Shown here piece after piece: positions 18,729-27,972 of a DNA stretch of 64,000 bases; the stretch's first letter is position 1, and every line of letters starts with the position of its first letter. Source of the DNA: Marinicellulosiphila megalodicopiae. Its GTDB lineage: Bacteria; Pseudomonadota; Gammaproteobacteria; Pseudomonadales; Natronospirillaceae. The notes beneath the pieces are model-generated. The model ran no database searches, had not been told where the DNA came from, and saw nothing but the letters and a program-made list of their open reading frames with translations. A program made the translations under genes and the position numbers. The stretch covers positions 4,030,001-4,094,000 of the forward strand of contig NZ_AP023087.1 of NCBI RefSeq assembly GCF_045862395.1. The letters run 5' to 3'.

Positions 18729-19798
18729 TGAAAAAAACTATAAATAATACATTAAAAAATACTATAAAAATTCAAACTAGCCTTGCATCGTTTAATCTTG
18801 ATATTGAATTTAAAGTAAAACTTGGTATCACCTGTATTATTGGAAATTCAGGGGCGGGTAAAACCACCCTTTTACGTGCAATCGCAGGATTAGACCATAA
18901 GAAAAACGACAAGAACAACATCGTTGCTATTAAACAGGTTTGGCAAAACCACAACACATATATTGCTACACATAAAAGGCATATTGCCTTTGCTTTTCAA
19001 AGTGATAATTTATTTACACATTTAACCGTCAGTCAAAATATTAATTTAATTCCCTACAAGCAACAAAACCTATTTAAAAAATTAGAAACACTTTTAAAAA
19101 TCACTGAATTAATGAATAAGTTTCCAGATGCGCTTTCAGGTGGCGAAAAACAAAGAGTCGCATTATTTAAAGCATTAATAATAAAAAGCGACATTATCCT
19201 ACTAGATGAGCCGTTAAGTGCAGTGGATGCTCATCATAAAAAAGTCATATTAACTGCATTAAATAAACTAAAAACAGAATTAAACATACCAATTCTGTAT
19301 ATTTCTCATAATTATGAGGAAATTACTCATATTGCAGATCAGATTATATGCATTGAAAACGGCAAAAAAATATTTGATAGTCCTTTTTCATCACACATCA
19401 TTAATCAGTATTTTCAAAGTTCCGAACCTAATAATATTGCGTCAATTTTTGATATGAACGTTGATACAAAAGAGGACAACGATGGACTCATCACACTACG
19501 TAATAACTATTTTTCAATTCGCACGACGAAAACTAATCAACTAACAAATGAGGTAAGAGTAAAAATTTTTGCAAAAGACGTCAGTATTTGCACAAAATTA
19601 CCAACACACACAAGCATCATAAATATTTTAGAAGCACAGATTATTGAATGTACACATTTAGAGAACTCAACATTGATTAATGTTGAAATTAATGGACAAC
19701 CCATTTATAGCTTAATAAGTTACCATTCGTTTAAGCAGCTGCAATTAACTCATGAAAAAAAAATATGGATTCAAATTAAAGCAATTAGCCTTAATTAA
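18728..19798 (+). CDS. modC: Molybdate ABC transporter ATPase with Mop domain
   Basis: 356 residues. Walker A is GNSGAGKTTL, the signature is LSGGEKQRVAL, Walker B is IILLDEPLSAVD and the H-loop is ISHNYEE. A C-terminal Mop-type oxyanion-binding domain (residues about 270-350) is present, as in ModC. The frame is open from a GTG at 18710, but the ATG at 18728 has a perfect GGAGG nine bases ahead and overlaps the modB stop, so it is the start. It powers molybdate import. Confidence 0.93.
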   Translation: MKKTINNTLKNTIKIQTSLASFNLDIEFKVKLGITCIIGNSGAGKTTLLRAIAGLDHKKNDKNNIVAIKQVWQNHNTYIATHKRHIAFAFQSDNLFTHLTVSQNINLIPYKQQNLFKKLETLLKITELMNKFPDALSGGEKQRVALFKALIIKSDIILLDEPLSAVDAHHKKVILTALNKLKTELNIPILYISHNYEEITHIADQIICIENGKKIFDSPFSSHIINQYFQSSEPNNIASIFDMNVDTKEDNDGLITLRNNYFSIRTTKTNQLTNEVRVKIFAKDVSICTKLPTHTSIINILEAQIIECTHLENSTLINVEINGQPIYSLISYHSFKQLQLTHEKKIWIQIKAISLN

Positions 19799-19817
19799 AA
19801 CCCATATCATCGATAAA

Positions 19818-20729
19818 TTAAATCAACGCTTCCTCTTCCAGTTTCGATGTTGGCACTCTTTCAGGTGCATCTTTTATTAATGTCGCCGCACTTAAAATTG
19901 GATACCACTCATAAATAAAATTGAGTTGATTCTTCCAAGCAATAAAATATGCATTTGCAATTTTTTCGATTTTGTTTTCAAGTCTTAGCAATTCATCTTT
20001 ATGAACTGACTCAAGCGCACTGGCACCTTCGTTTTGATGAAAGTTACGTACTAAAATCTCACCTAAAAGATCATCCCCACTTAACTTACTAATGTTTCGT
20101 TCATGATTTACTAATAAAAATTTGACCGCTTTTTGGTACGGTTGCGTAGACAACAATTTCTTAATCGCTGTATATGCTTTGAACTCTTCAGTAACAAGTT
20201 CACCAAATTTATGTCGAAATCCCTTTGGATTTTCATTTAAAAATTGGTCTACAAAATCATGGTACGATTGTTCTTCAAACTGTTCCGTTCTATCTAACAA
20301 GTTAAAAGCACTATTGAATACGAATTTTTTTTGCTGAAATAACACGCCGCATCGCTCAACGATTGTATTGGTGTGTTTTTCGTATTCATCATAATTTTTT
20401 TTACCCAGTTTGTTTGAAAACCCCCTAAACATTAACTCTAGTCGTTTATGAGTCACCTCTATGCGTGTCACAATATCTGGATCAAATAACACGGGTTTTT
20501 GCCCGTCTTTTAACTGTGTATTTCCACGTAAAGATGTCACATCTAACAGTGGCCACGCTTTTTGCAAATTAACTTCTTTTTCTTCAAATCCATCTATATT
20601 TACAGGTTTGATAAAAGCCGCATCACCTGAGTAGTGATTATACAAAGTACGCAAAGGACTAAAGCAGTAATTTGCTCCATCCATCTGGGTAGATTGTGAC
20701 TTAAACTTCTTAAATAAATTACCAAACAT
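19818..20729 (-). CDS. Hypothetical cytoplasmic protein
   Basis: 303 residues, mostly alpha-helical and soluble, with no signal peptide or membrane segment. The ATG at 20729 is preceded by GAGGGA and is preferred over the upstream in-frame ATG at 20762. It starts MFGNLFKKFKSQ. No recognised motif. It is convergent with modC and divergent from the cyclic-nucleotide-binding gene, with 539 bp of repeat-bearing intergenic DNA between the two. Confidence 0.6.
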   Translation of the reverse strand: MFGNLFKKFKSQSTQMDGANYCFSPLRTLYNHYSGDAAFIKPVNIDGFEEKEVNLQKAWPLLDVTSLRGNTQLKDGQKPVLFDPDIVTRIEVTHKRLELMFRGFSNKLGKKNYDEYEKHTNTIVERCGVLFQQKKFVFNSAFNLLDRTEQFEEQSYHDFVDQFLNENPKGFRHKFGELVTEEFKAYTAIKKLLSTQPYQKAVKFLLVNHERNISKLSGDDLLGEILVRNFHQNEGASALESVHKDELLRLENKIEKIANAYFIAWKNQLNFIYEWYPILSAATLIKDAPERVPTSKLEEEALI

Positions 20730-20973
20730 AACAAATCCCTCGTGAATCGTAATTTGTGACACTCTAATTTCTCAATTAACCCCACGTTAAAGACAAATAC
20801 TGCTAGAGGAAAAACCTTTTCTACATTATTAAGATATATCAAATTAAAAATATAGGTTCATCTAAAGCTCAACAGTGTGCTTTTTTTCACAACTTAAATG
20901 ATTAAAATATAACAGACTTCTCGTTTTTCACAGTTTTGTACTACTTTTAAAGGGATTTTTCATAATGTACGAT

Positions 20974-21041
20974 TTTATAAACTATGGTTTTTTATAAAGT
21001 GCGGTTATTTATAAAGCTCGGTTATTTATAAAGTGCGGTTA
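20974..21041 (+). repeat. Four tandem copies of a 17-bp repeat in a 539-bp intergenic region
   Basis: Units TTTATAAAGTGCGGTTA (20991-21007 and 21025-21041), TTTATAAAGCTCGGTTA (21008-21024) and a diverged first copy at 20974-20990; a further decayed copy extends to about 21057. The region 20730-21268 holds this array and otherwise nothing I can identify apart from the ribosome site GAGGTGAT for the next gene. The array lies about 230 bp upstream of that gene. Confidence 0.85.
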
Positions 21042-21268
21042 TTCAGAAAATACGATTTTCAGTTCGTTTAATGTGAGGCGTTTAACTGTTGCCCTGCGTA
21101 TATTTTGATTTACTAGTTGAATAATCAGTTTTACAAGCACAACTAACTAAATTAAAGGAATGCAATTCATTTCTTGCGGGTTTAAATTGCTCATTGCTAC
21201 AATGCATAAGCAATGGATTTATTGGTTTTGATTTTCTTGATCGATTGAATAATTTTTGAGGTGATATT

Positions 21269-22072
21269 ATGTACTTTATTGGAGAGCGTGTTGACGCTTT
21301 AGAAAATTTGCAGGAGCGAATTTCACAACTGAGCAACAAATTAGTTACAGGTATCAATCAACCTGCCCGAACAATAAACTTAATTGCAACCGAGTCCATC
21401 GATACGCAATTTTTCACCCCAGATGAAATCTGCATTATTCGTCAAGGCATAGTGAAATCCAAACACGAACAAACTGCAATTTTTTATTATGAAAGTGGCG
21501 ATATTATCGGCCTAAATGAAGCTCACGGTTTACATGAAATGAGTTATTCAAGTGAAGATCCCGTAATTTTAGATGTATATCAAGCAAACGACTTTTTAAG
21601 ACATGTACTAGCCGATACTCAAACTCAAGCCATTTGGACAAGTTATTTGGTCACATTTAATGCCGCTATCACGTTATTTTTATCTCAATGGGTGAAAGCA
21701 AAACAACCGGTAAATGCCGGTTACTTAACTTTTAATAAAGGTGATGAGATCATTACTGAAGGAGATTTAGCCACCGAGGTTTACACGATCATAAAAGGCT
21801 CAGCTGAAGTGTATGTAAAAGATACTAAAGTGGGCGCGGTACTGCAGGATGAAATTTTCGGAGCCATGGCAGTATTTACAGGCGAAAGACGCACCGCATC
21901 TGTTATTGCTTGTGAAGATGACACGTCTGTCTTAGTTGTGCCAAAGGAAGATTTTATTCATTTAGTACAAGCGCATCCTAAAACAACAATTACGTTAATT
22001 GAAAACATGGCCCGACAAATAAAATCACTCAATGAACAGGTTATCGAAAAAACAGATCAGGTAATGATCTAG
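21269..22072 (+). CDS. Cyclic-nucleotide-binding domain protein
   Basis: 267 residues. The C-terminal domain (about 150-250) is a canonical CNB fold: LTFNKGDEIITEGDLATEVY, then IFGAMAVFTGERRTASV, the phosphate-binding cassette with its Arg, then a C-helix. The N-terminal 130 residues look like a second, degenerate cupin-like CNB (FFTPDEICIIRQG, YYESGDIIGLNEA). No helix-turn-helix is apparent, so it is not a CRP-type transcription factor; it may be a cAMP or c-di-GMP-sensing adaptor. The ribosome site is GAGGTGAT. It sits just upstream of a CRP-like site and the GGA-rich RNA. Confidence 0.8.
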   Translation: MYFIGERVDALENLQERISQLSNKLVTGINQPARTINLIATESIDTQFFTPDEICIIRQGIVKSKHEQTAIFYYESGDIIGLNEAHGLHEMSYSSEDPVILDVYQANDFLRHVLADTQTQAIWTSYLVTFNAAITLFLSQWVKAKQPVNAGYLTFNKGDEIITEGDLATEVYTIIKGSAEVYVKDTKVGAVLQDEIFGAMAVFTGERRTASVIACEDDTSVLVVPKEDFIHLVQAHPKTTITLIENMARQIKSLNEQVIEKTDQVMI

Positions 22073-22106
22073 TTCTCGTCAATTACACATCACAATTCTA
22101 AAAAAA

Positions 22107-22122
22107 TGTGACGCAAATCACC
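22107..22122 (+). promoter_or_regulatory. CRP-like (cAMP receptor protein) binding site
   Basis: TGTGA-CGCAAA-TCACC, matching the CRP consensus TGTGA-N6-TCACA at nine of ten conserved positions. It lies 34 bp after the cyclic-nucleotide-binding gene and roughly 90 bp upstream of the GGA-rich RNA, so it most likely controls that RNA. The cyaA gene in this window shows that the cell makes cAMP. Confidence 0.6.
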
Positions 22123-22199
22123 TTTAATTACACTAATGGACAATGTCCTACACGATTAACGGTGATTCCCTACTTTTTCCCCCATCCAATTATGAAACA

Positions 22200-22450
22200 A
22201 TGCTCCTCGTCGACATGATGTCGATTGCTAGAAACACGGACAGGATAGACGTTTCATATTGCTAGATTTTGCAAAGCGACCAATTAGGAATCAAAAGAAT
22301 TTTTTTGAAACGCCATGGAAGGCGATGACCAAACAATAACATGGAATCCCAGGATGGGCTAGGTTGATACGGAACCGATGGGGGAATAGTAGTGAGAGGG
22401 GATTTGATGCGGAGTCTTCATAAATGGCCAGGGCTGGCCATTACTCTTTT
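22200..22450 (+). ncRNA. Candidate Csr/Rsm-family sponge RNA (CsrB/RsmZ-like)
   Basis: A stretch of about 180 nt carries ten GGA triplets (22238, 22243, 22287, 22317, 22343, 22352, 22371, 22383, 22400 and 22411), where about two are expected at this base composition. Several sit in small hairpins of the kind bound by CsrA/RsmA: CGCC-ATGGAA-GGCG (22311-22324) and CCC-AGGAT-GGG (22348-22358). A 5' hairpin TCGAC-ATGAT-GTCGA lies at 22210-22224. The RNA ends at a hairpin, ATGGCCA-GGGC-TGGCCAT, at 22424-22441, followed by a pyrimidine-rich, T-rich stretch. It lies between a protein gene and the convergent radA, with no credible open frame. The 5' end is uncertain (about 22195-22210). Csr sponge RNAs bind and sequester CsrA/RsmA proteins. 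Confidence 0.75.
22424..22441 (+). terminator. Terminator of the GGA-rich RNA
   Basis: 7-bp stem ATGGCCA / TGGCCAT with tetraloop GGGC, followed by TACTCTTTTACTCTATTTTTTT. The T-run is interrupted, so termination efficiency is uncertain. Confidence 0.7.
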
Positions 22451-22551
22451 ACTCTATTTTTTTATCTTATTTTTAAATCATCTAAATACAGTTTTTAAAA
22501 ATGCACATCATAATCAAAACACCATCATACACAGATTCAAACACCCAACTA

Positions 22552-23934
22552 TCAATAAGTTTCATCCCAAACTGCATCTAAAGCTTGCTGTAATTTATCC
22601 ACTGCTATCACTTTGATCCCACTGATTGTTTTTTTAGGCGCATTGGCTTTGGGAACAATTGCTCGAGTAAATCCATGTTTAGCAGCCTCACGAATTCTTT
22701 GCTCGCCACTTACAACAGGACGCACCTCCCCACTTAACCCCAACTCCCCCAATACAATCAATTGAGATGAAACCGGCTTATTTCGCAAACTAGAAAGCAC
22801 AGCGACTAATGAAGCTAAGTCGGCACTGGTTTCATTTATTTTCACACCTCCAACTACATTCAAATATACATCCTGATCACCTGTAAACACGCCACAGTGC
22901 CGATTTAAAATGGCAAGCAGCATAGACAAACGCTGATGATCCCAACCCACCACTACACGCTTAGGATTTGGCGAATGCGCATCATCAACCAACGCCTGCA
23001 GTTCGATCAACATCGGCCTTGTGCCTTCCCAGATTGTAGTCACAACTGAGCCTGGTGTTTCATCACTTTGCTTATTTAAAAAAATTGAAGAAGGGTTTTT
23101 TACTTCTTTTAAACCGGAATCGAGCATGGCAAACACCCCCAATTCATTCACCGCCCCAAAACGATTTTTGATCCCCCTTAAGGTTCTAAAACGTGAATCT
23201 GCGGTGCCTTCAAGCATAATCGAGCAATCAATCATGTGCTCTAACACTTTAGGACCTGCAAGTGATCCATCTTTTGTCACATGCCCAACTAAAAATAAAA
23301 CCGTACCCGTTTGTTTTGCAAAACGAGTGAGGTACGCTGCAGATTCTCTTACTTGCGAAACAGATCCAGGTGCACTTTCAATTTCAGGTGAATGCACAAC
23401 TTGAATGGAATCCACAACCAAAATAGCAGGTTTCAAGGAAGTAGCTAAATTACAAATTTCTTGCACATTGGTTTCAGAAGCAATTTTTAATTTATCAACA
23501 GGTAACCCTAAGCGATTTGCACGCATGGCAACCTGTTGTAAAGATTCTTCTCCGGTTACATATAACGCGCTATGAGTTTGAGCTAGTCGACACAATGTTT
23601 GTAAAAGTAACGTTGATTTACCTGCACCAGGTTCACCACCAATTAAAACAGCCGATCCAGGCACTACACCGCCACCAAGCACACGATCAAATTCAGAACT
23701 ACCACTTGAAAAACGCGGTTGATCTGCCAAGTTTACTTCACCAAGGGTTTGTACATCAGCAACTTGACCTGAAAATCCATTAAAATTTGCATGGCGAGAG
23801 GCTGTTCCAGCTGATTCTTTAAATTCCTTAAGGGAATCCCAAGCTTTGCAACTTGAACACTGACCTTGCCATTTTGAATAATCACTACCGCATTCGGTGC
23901 AGACAAATTGAGTTTTTACTTTTGCTTTAGCCAT
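22552..23934 (-). CDS. radA: DNA repair protein RadA
   Basis: 460 residues, the usual RadA length. The N-terminal zinc finger is CTECGSDYSKWQGQCSSC, Walker A is GGEPGAGKST (about residues 93-102), and the RadA-specific KNRFG motif is present. The C-terminal Lon-protease-like P domain is LGELGLSGEVRPV. RadA is a hexameric, DnaB-type ATPase that promotes branch migration during homologous recombination. It is monocistronic; the gene end approaches the Csr-like RNA terminator from the opposite strand. Confidence 0.96.
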   Translation of the reverse strand: MAKAKVKTQFVCTECGSDYSKWQGQCSSCKAWDSLKEFKESAGTASRHANFNGFSGQVADVQTLGEVNLADQPRFSSGSSEFDRVLGGGVVPGSAVLIGGEPGAGKSTLLLQTLCRLAQTHSALYVTGEESLQQVAMRANRLGLPVDKLKIASETNVQEICNLATSLKPAILVVDSIQVVHSPEIESAPGSVSQVRESAAYLTRFAKQTGTVLFLVGHVTKDGSLAGPKVLEHMIDCSIMLEGTADSRFRTLRGIKNRFGAVNELGVFAMLDSGLKEVKNPSSIFLNKQSDETPGSVVTTIWEGTRPMLIELQALVDDAHSPNPKRVVVGWDHQRLSMLLAILNRHCGVFTGDQDVYLNVVGGVKINETSADLASLVAVLSSLRNKPVSSQLIVLGELGLSGEVRPVVSGEQRIREAAKHGFTRAIVPKANAPKKTISGIKVIAVDKLQQALDAVWDETY

Positions 23935-23964
23935 ATTATTTTATTTTTCATCAGGTATAAAAAA

Positions 23965-23995
23965 GCCCTTCATTTAAAATATTTAAATGAAGGGC
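23965..23995 (-). terminator. Terminator after hemE
   Basis: Perfect 14-bp stem GCCCTTCATTTAAA / TTTAAATGAAGGGC with a 3-nt loop. On the minus strand it is followed by TTTTTT, so it ends hemE transcription before radA. Confidence 0.9.
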
Positions 23996-24012
23996 ATATC
24001 AATCGCTACTTA

Positions 24013-25083
24013 TTATTTATGGTAAGCAGGACTTAATTCAACCACTGCATCAACAAATGCTTTTGCATGATCTGGGTTTGCAAACTGATGAATACCGTGA
24101 CCCAAGTTAAATACATGGCCCGATCCATTACCATAACTTTTTAAGATTTTAGCCACTTCATCACGAATTCTAGCAGGAGATGCATACAATACAGATGGGT
24201 CCATATTCCCTTGCAGCGCTACTTTATCGCCAATTCGTGCACGTGCATTTGCAATATCCGTCGTCCAATCCAACCCTAAAGCATCAGCACCGGACTCAGC
24301 CATCACCTCTAACCATTGACCTGCGCCTTTAGTAAACATAATACAAGGCACTTTTCTTCCTCGAGCTTCTTTTTTAAGACCTTTTACAATCTTATTCATG
24401 TAAGCCAAGCTAAATTCTTTATAACAATCATGGCTTAACGCACCGCCCCAAGTATCAAAGATTTGTACGGCTTGTGCACCTGCATCAATTTGCGCATTTA
24501 AATAATCAATTACACTGTCGGCTAATACATCTAATAATTGATGCATGACATCTGGCGTTGCATACATCATTTCTTTTACATGACGAAAGTCTTTAGATGA
24601 TCCACCTTCAACCATGTAGGTAGCAAGCGTCCAAGGACTTCCTGAAAAACCGATTAAAGGCACCTTACCGTTCAATTCGTTTGAAATCGTGCTTACTGCA
24701 TTTGTAACATAACCTAAATCAGAAGCCACATTGACTTTTTGCAATCCCGCTACGTCTTTTTCTGTACGGATTACTTTTTCAAATTTTGGACCTTCGCCGG
24801 TTTCAAAATATAAACCTAAACCCATCGCATCAGGAATCGTCAAAATATCAGAGAATAAAATCGCCGCATCTAAATCAAATCGACGAAGTGGTTGCATAGT
24901 CACTTCACAGGCAAAATCTGCGTTTTTGCAAAGACTCATAAAATCACCTGCATCTGCGCGTGAAGCACGATATTCAGGTAAGTAACGTCCAGCTTGGCGC
25001 ATCATCCAAATTGGCGTACGGTCAACAGGTTGTTTTAATAAAGCACGTAAAAAGCGATCGTTTTGTAATTCAGCCAAAATCAT
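24013..25083 (-). CDS. hemE: Uroporphyrinogen decarboxylase
   Basis: 356 residues, full length. The N-terminal signature PIWMMRQAGRYLPEYR contains the active-site Arg residues. ILFSDILTIPDAMGLGLYF, GFSGSPWTLATYMVEGGSS and the C-terminal FNLGHGIHQFANPDHAK are all conserved. It decarboxylates the four acetate side chains of uroporphyrinogen III to coproporphyrinogen III in heme biosynthesis. It is divergent from rmuC. Confidence 0.97.
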   Translation of the reverse strand: MILAELQNDRFLRALLKQPVDRTPIWMMRQAGRYLPEYRASRADAGDFMSLCKNADFACEVTMQPLRRFDLDAAILFSDILTIPDAMGLGLYFETGEGPKFEKVIRTEKDVAGLQKVNVASDLGYVTNAVSTISNELNGKVPLIGFSGSPWTLATYMVEGGSSKDFRHVKEMMYATPDVMHQLLDVLADSVIDYLNAQIDAGAQAVQIFDTWGGALSHDCYKEFSLAYMNKIVKGLKKEARGRKVPCIMFTKGAGQWLEVMAESGADALGLDWTTDIANARARIGDKVALQGNMDPSVLYASPARIRDEVAKILKSYGNGSGHVFNLGHGIHQFANPDHAKAFVDAVVELSPAYHK

Positions 25084-25250
25084 TCCCCAAAATTTAAGAT
25101 TTGGGCATTATACATAAGGATTCTTGGAAAGACACAAACTTGCACACAACTATTGCACGAACCTATAAATTCAACTCAAACATTGATGTAGACACCCATT
25201 CAGCCATGCTAGAATGCACTCTCTTTATCAACACCATTCAAAGGCTGTCC

Positions 25251-26798
25251 ATGTCTCTTTTTGAACAATATGCGTCATCAATTTTACCTGTTTGTGCTTT
25301 GTTACTTATTTTAGGCTGGGCAATCTGCATTTACCTTTTTATTGCCAACCGCTCCAAACAAACACACATTAGCACCTTAGAAAATCACATCATTGAGCTA
25401 AATCAATCCATTTCAACTCATGCAAGCCAAGCCAGCTTTGACCAACAATTATTGCAAAGAAATCTTTCAGATATCAATCAACTAAATACCAAGATACAAA
25501 GCCTTCAACAAGAAACGGATTCTCTAAGGCATGCTCAGTCTCAGTTAAAAATACAATTAAGTGCATTACATACAAAAAATATTAATTTAGAAAACACCAA
25601 TCAATCCGCATTAAAAAGAGAGCAATTATTGTCTGATCGACTTCTTGCCTTACAAGAAAAATATCAAACAACCCACACTCAATTTACAGAATTACAAACC
25701 ATCCTTACTGAAAAAGAAAATAATTTTGCCGAACAGAAACAACAATTCCTAGAAACTAAATCTCAATTAACATTAGAGTTTGAACAAATCGCCCATAAAA
25801 TTTTTACGCAAAAAAATCAAGATTTCAATCAAAGCTCCCAACAATCTTTGAACCATTTATTACAACCTTTTAAAGAGCAAATTGATGGATTTCAAAAACG
25901 CATTAACGAAGTACATGATCAAACCATAAAAGGGCATACCGCACTCGATTTAGAAATCAAAAAGATTTTAGACATTGGATTACAAATGAGTGCTGAGGCA
26001 GATACTTTATCAAAAGCATTAAAAGGTGATAAAAAACTATCAGGTAATTGGGGAGAATTTCAATTAGAAAAAACATTACAAATGGCTGGATTAATGAAGG
26101 ACGAACATTATCAATCTCAAGCTCACTATAAAACTTCAACTGGCAAGAATCAGTATCCAGATTTTGTTATTCATTTACCTGATAACAAACAGATGATTTT
26201 AGATAGCAAAGTGTCTTTAGTCGCTTATGATCAAGCGATCAGTGCCGACACTCGTGAATTGATCAATCTAAGCATGCAATCTCATATAAAAGCGATAAAA
26301 AATCACATAGACGATTTATCAAAAAAGGACTATGACAAACTCCCAGAAATAAATAGTCCAAGTTTTGTATTGATGTTTATGCCGATTGAACCTGCTTATA
26401 TTGAAGCCATGAAATTTGACTCGAGTTTATTTAGTTATGGTTATCAAAAAAATGTAATTTTAGTATCCCACACAACATTAATGCCCATTTTAAGAACCGT
26501 AGCAAATTTATGGATGATGCAAAAAGGCAATCAAGAAGCAAAAATGATAAGTGAACGCGCTGCAGACATTTACAATAATGTATGTTTAATTTCAGAAAGA
26601 CTCAATAAAGTCGGCCAAAATATAGGAACACTGAGTCATAATTTTAATGACACAATCAAAGCGGTTTCTGGAAAACAAGGATTGATTGGAAAGGTTGAAA
26701 AGTTCACTCAACTTTCAAGTAAAGCGAATAAATCAATGTCCGAAATCAAACCAATTAATTTAGACATTGATAAAGTTGAGTTAGCTATTGATGAGTAA
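25251..26798 (+). CDS. rmuC: DNA recombination protein RmuC
   Basis: 515 residues. One N-terminal membrane anchor (SSILPVCALLLILGWAICIYL) is followed by a long coiled coil (about residues 50-210). The RmuC nuclease-like domain follows, with GNWGEFQLEKTLQMAGL and the PD-(D/E)xK-like PDFVIHLP-x7-LDSKVSL. The frame is open from 25101, but the ATG at 25251 gives the normal N-terminus. RmuC reduces DNA inversions and rearrangements at short inverted repeats. The 3' end overlaps the convergent TetR gene by 14 bp. Confidence 0.93.
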   Translation: MSLFEQYASSILPVCALLLILGWAICIYLFIANRSKQTHISTLENHIIELNQSISTHASQASFDQQLLQRNLSDINQLNTKIQSLQQETDSLRHAQSQLKIQLSALHTKNINLENTNQSALKREQLLSDRLLALQEKYQTTHTQFTELQTILTEKENNFAEQKQQFLETKSQLTLEFEQIAHKIFTQKNQDFNQSSQQSLNHLLQPFKEQIDGFQKRINEVHDQTIKGHTALDLEIKKILDIGLQMSAEADTLSKALKGDKKLSGNWGEFQLEKTLQMAGLMKDEHYQSQAHYKTSTGKNQYPDFVIHLPDNKQMILDSKVSLVAYDQAISADTRELINLSMQSHIKAIKNHIDDLSKKDYDKLPEINSPSFVLMFMPIEPAYIEAMKFDSSLFSYGYQKNVILVSHTTLMPILRTVANLWMMQKGNQEAKMISERAADIYNNVCLISERLNKVGQNIGTLSHNFNDTIKAVSGKQGLIGKVEKFTQLSSKANKSMSEIKPINLDIDKVELAIDE

Positions 26799-27264
26799 TC
26801 AGCAAAGAGCTTTGTTTAATTATGGATTGTTTTTTTGTTTCATCCAAGTTTTGGTGCAGAATATAGATTATTACACCATGAGCAATGGCAATGATTGCCT
26901 CAGCTTGATTCACATCTTTATGCAATCGACTTAATATCAAGTCATAATCTGGACTTAAACTGAAGTTAATGGCGTGCTCTTTTTCCATTACAAACGTTGT
27001 AAATTCAAGTGGACGATTTAACCAAAACTGAATATACAAATTATAAGCTTCAATTTCAGAATAACTTCTAGAGATATGTTGTTGGGCATTTTCCAACACT
27101 CTGTCCCATAAAGCCTGTAAAATTTCAGTTTTATTTTTAAAATAGTAATAAATAGAAGGTGGCGCACACCCTATTTGACTCGCTATTTTTCGCAATGACA
27201 CCTTGGGCTCATTTGCTAAAATTAATTTTTCGCAAGCATTTAAAATTGCGTCTTTGGAAATCAT
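26785..27264 (-). CDS. TetR-family transcriptional regulator (short)
   Basis: 159 residues. The N-terminal HTH is VSLRKIASQIGCAPPSIYYYFKNKTEILQAL, split here as VSLRKIASQIGCAPP and SIYYYFKNKTEIL, typical of TetR. The ligand domain is shorter than the usual 190-200 residues. It is convergent with rmuC and overlaps it by 14 bp. No adjacent target operon is evident, so the effector is unknown. Confidence 0.82.
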   Translation of the reverse strand: MISKDAILNACEKLILANEPKVSLRKIASQIGCAPPSIYYYFKNKTEILQALWDRVLENAQQHISRSYSEIEAYNLYIQFWLNRPLEFTTFVMEKEHAINFSLSPDYDLILSRLHKDVNQAEAIIAIAHGVIIYILHQNLDETKKQSIIKQSSLLITHQ

Positions 27265-27416
27265 CGGGTTACTTCACTATTAATATTCAGGAAGGAATAA
27301 TTTAACAGTGGTCAGCCAGTTACAATATTGTAATTCGGTGTACATTTGTAACAGATAGTAATTGTTAATTTTATTAAGTAGTTTTGTTTTTTTTCTTTTC
27401 AGTATGTTAACTTATG

Positions 27417-27454
27417 CTATCCTTAATAGTAGCATTTGATTTCATCAAGGATAG
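27417..27454. promoter_or_regulatory. 8-bp inverted repeat upstream of the PilH-like gene
   Basis: Arms CTATCCTT and AAGGATAG with a 22-nt spacer, about 90 bp before the ATG at 27543. It may be a leader hairpin or an operator; nothing else supports either. Confidence 0.3.
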
Positions 27455-27542
27455 TAACCGAAGTAAGATGTAACTTATGTAAATTCGCAAGACAACCAAA
27501 CTCGTTATCTTGTAAAAAATAATAAGAATTTAAGGTTTTGAA

Positions 27543-27917
27543 ATGACAGACATTTTAATAATTGATGACTCACCTACTCAAGCTGCAAGCCAAAAACGAA
27601 TCTTACAAAGCTATGGATTTAATGTCACTTCAGAAAGTGATGCCACTTCAGGAATATTAGCAGCAAGATCCAGCATGCCCGATTTGATTTTAATGGATAT
27701 TGTCATGCCAGGAATGAACGGTTTCCAAGCTACGCGCAAATTATCAAAAGACCCATACACTAAAAGCATCCCTGTGATTTTAGTCAGTACAAAAAATCAA
27801 AAAATAGATCGTGTTTGGGGTGCCAGACAAGGCGCCAAAGCATATATTGCAAAGCCTGTGGATCCAACAGAATTGATCAATGCAATTAACGAGTGTTTAA
27901 ATCAAACAACAATTTAA
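27543..27917 (+). CDS. Single-domain response regulator, PilH-like
   Basis: 124 residues, a receiver domain only. Acidic pocket D8/D9, phosphoacceptor D52 in LILMDIVMPGMNG, the switch residues in VSTKNQK and the lysine in AKPVDP. The nearest family is PilG/PilH of the type IV pilus Chp system. No pilG, pilI, pilJ or chpA neighbour is visible, so the pathway is inferred from sequence alone. Confidence 0.83.
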   Translation: MTDILIIDDSPTQAASQKRILQSYGFNVTSESDATSGILAARSSMPDLILMDIVMPGMNGFQATRKLSKDPYTKSIPVILVSTKNQKIDRVWGARQGAKAYIAKPVDPTELINAINECLNQTTI

Positions 27918-27972
27918 TTTTTTAACTCCTTCCTAGACATTCAATTTTCAATGGGACGAGTGAATGCTTAAA

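Noticed and set aside
22392..22616. Open frame of about 74 codons inside the RNA region
   Set aside because: It overlaps the GGA hairpins and the terminator, has no conserved features and runs into the radA end; the RNA explains the region better.
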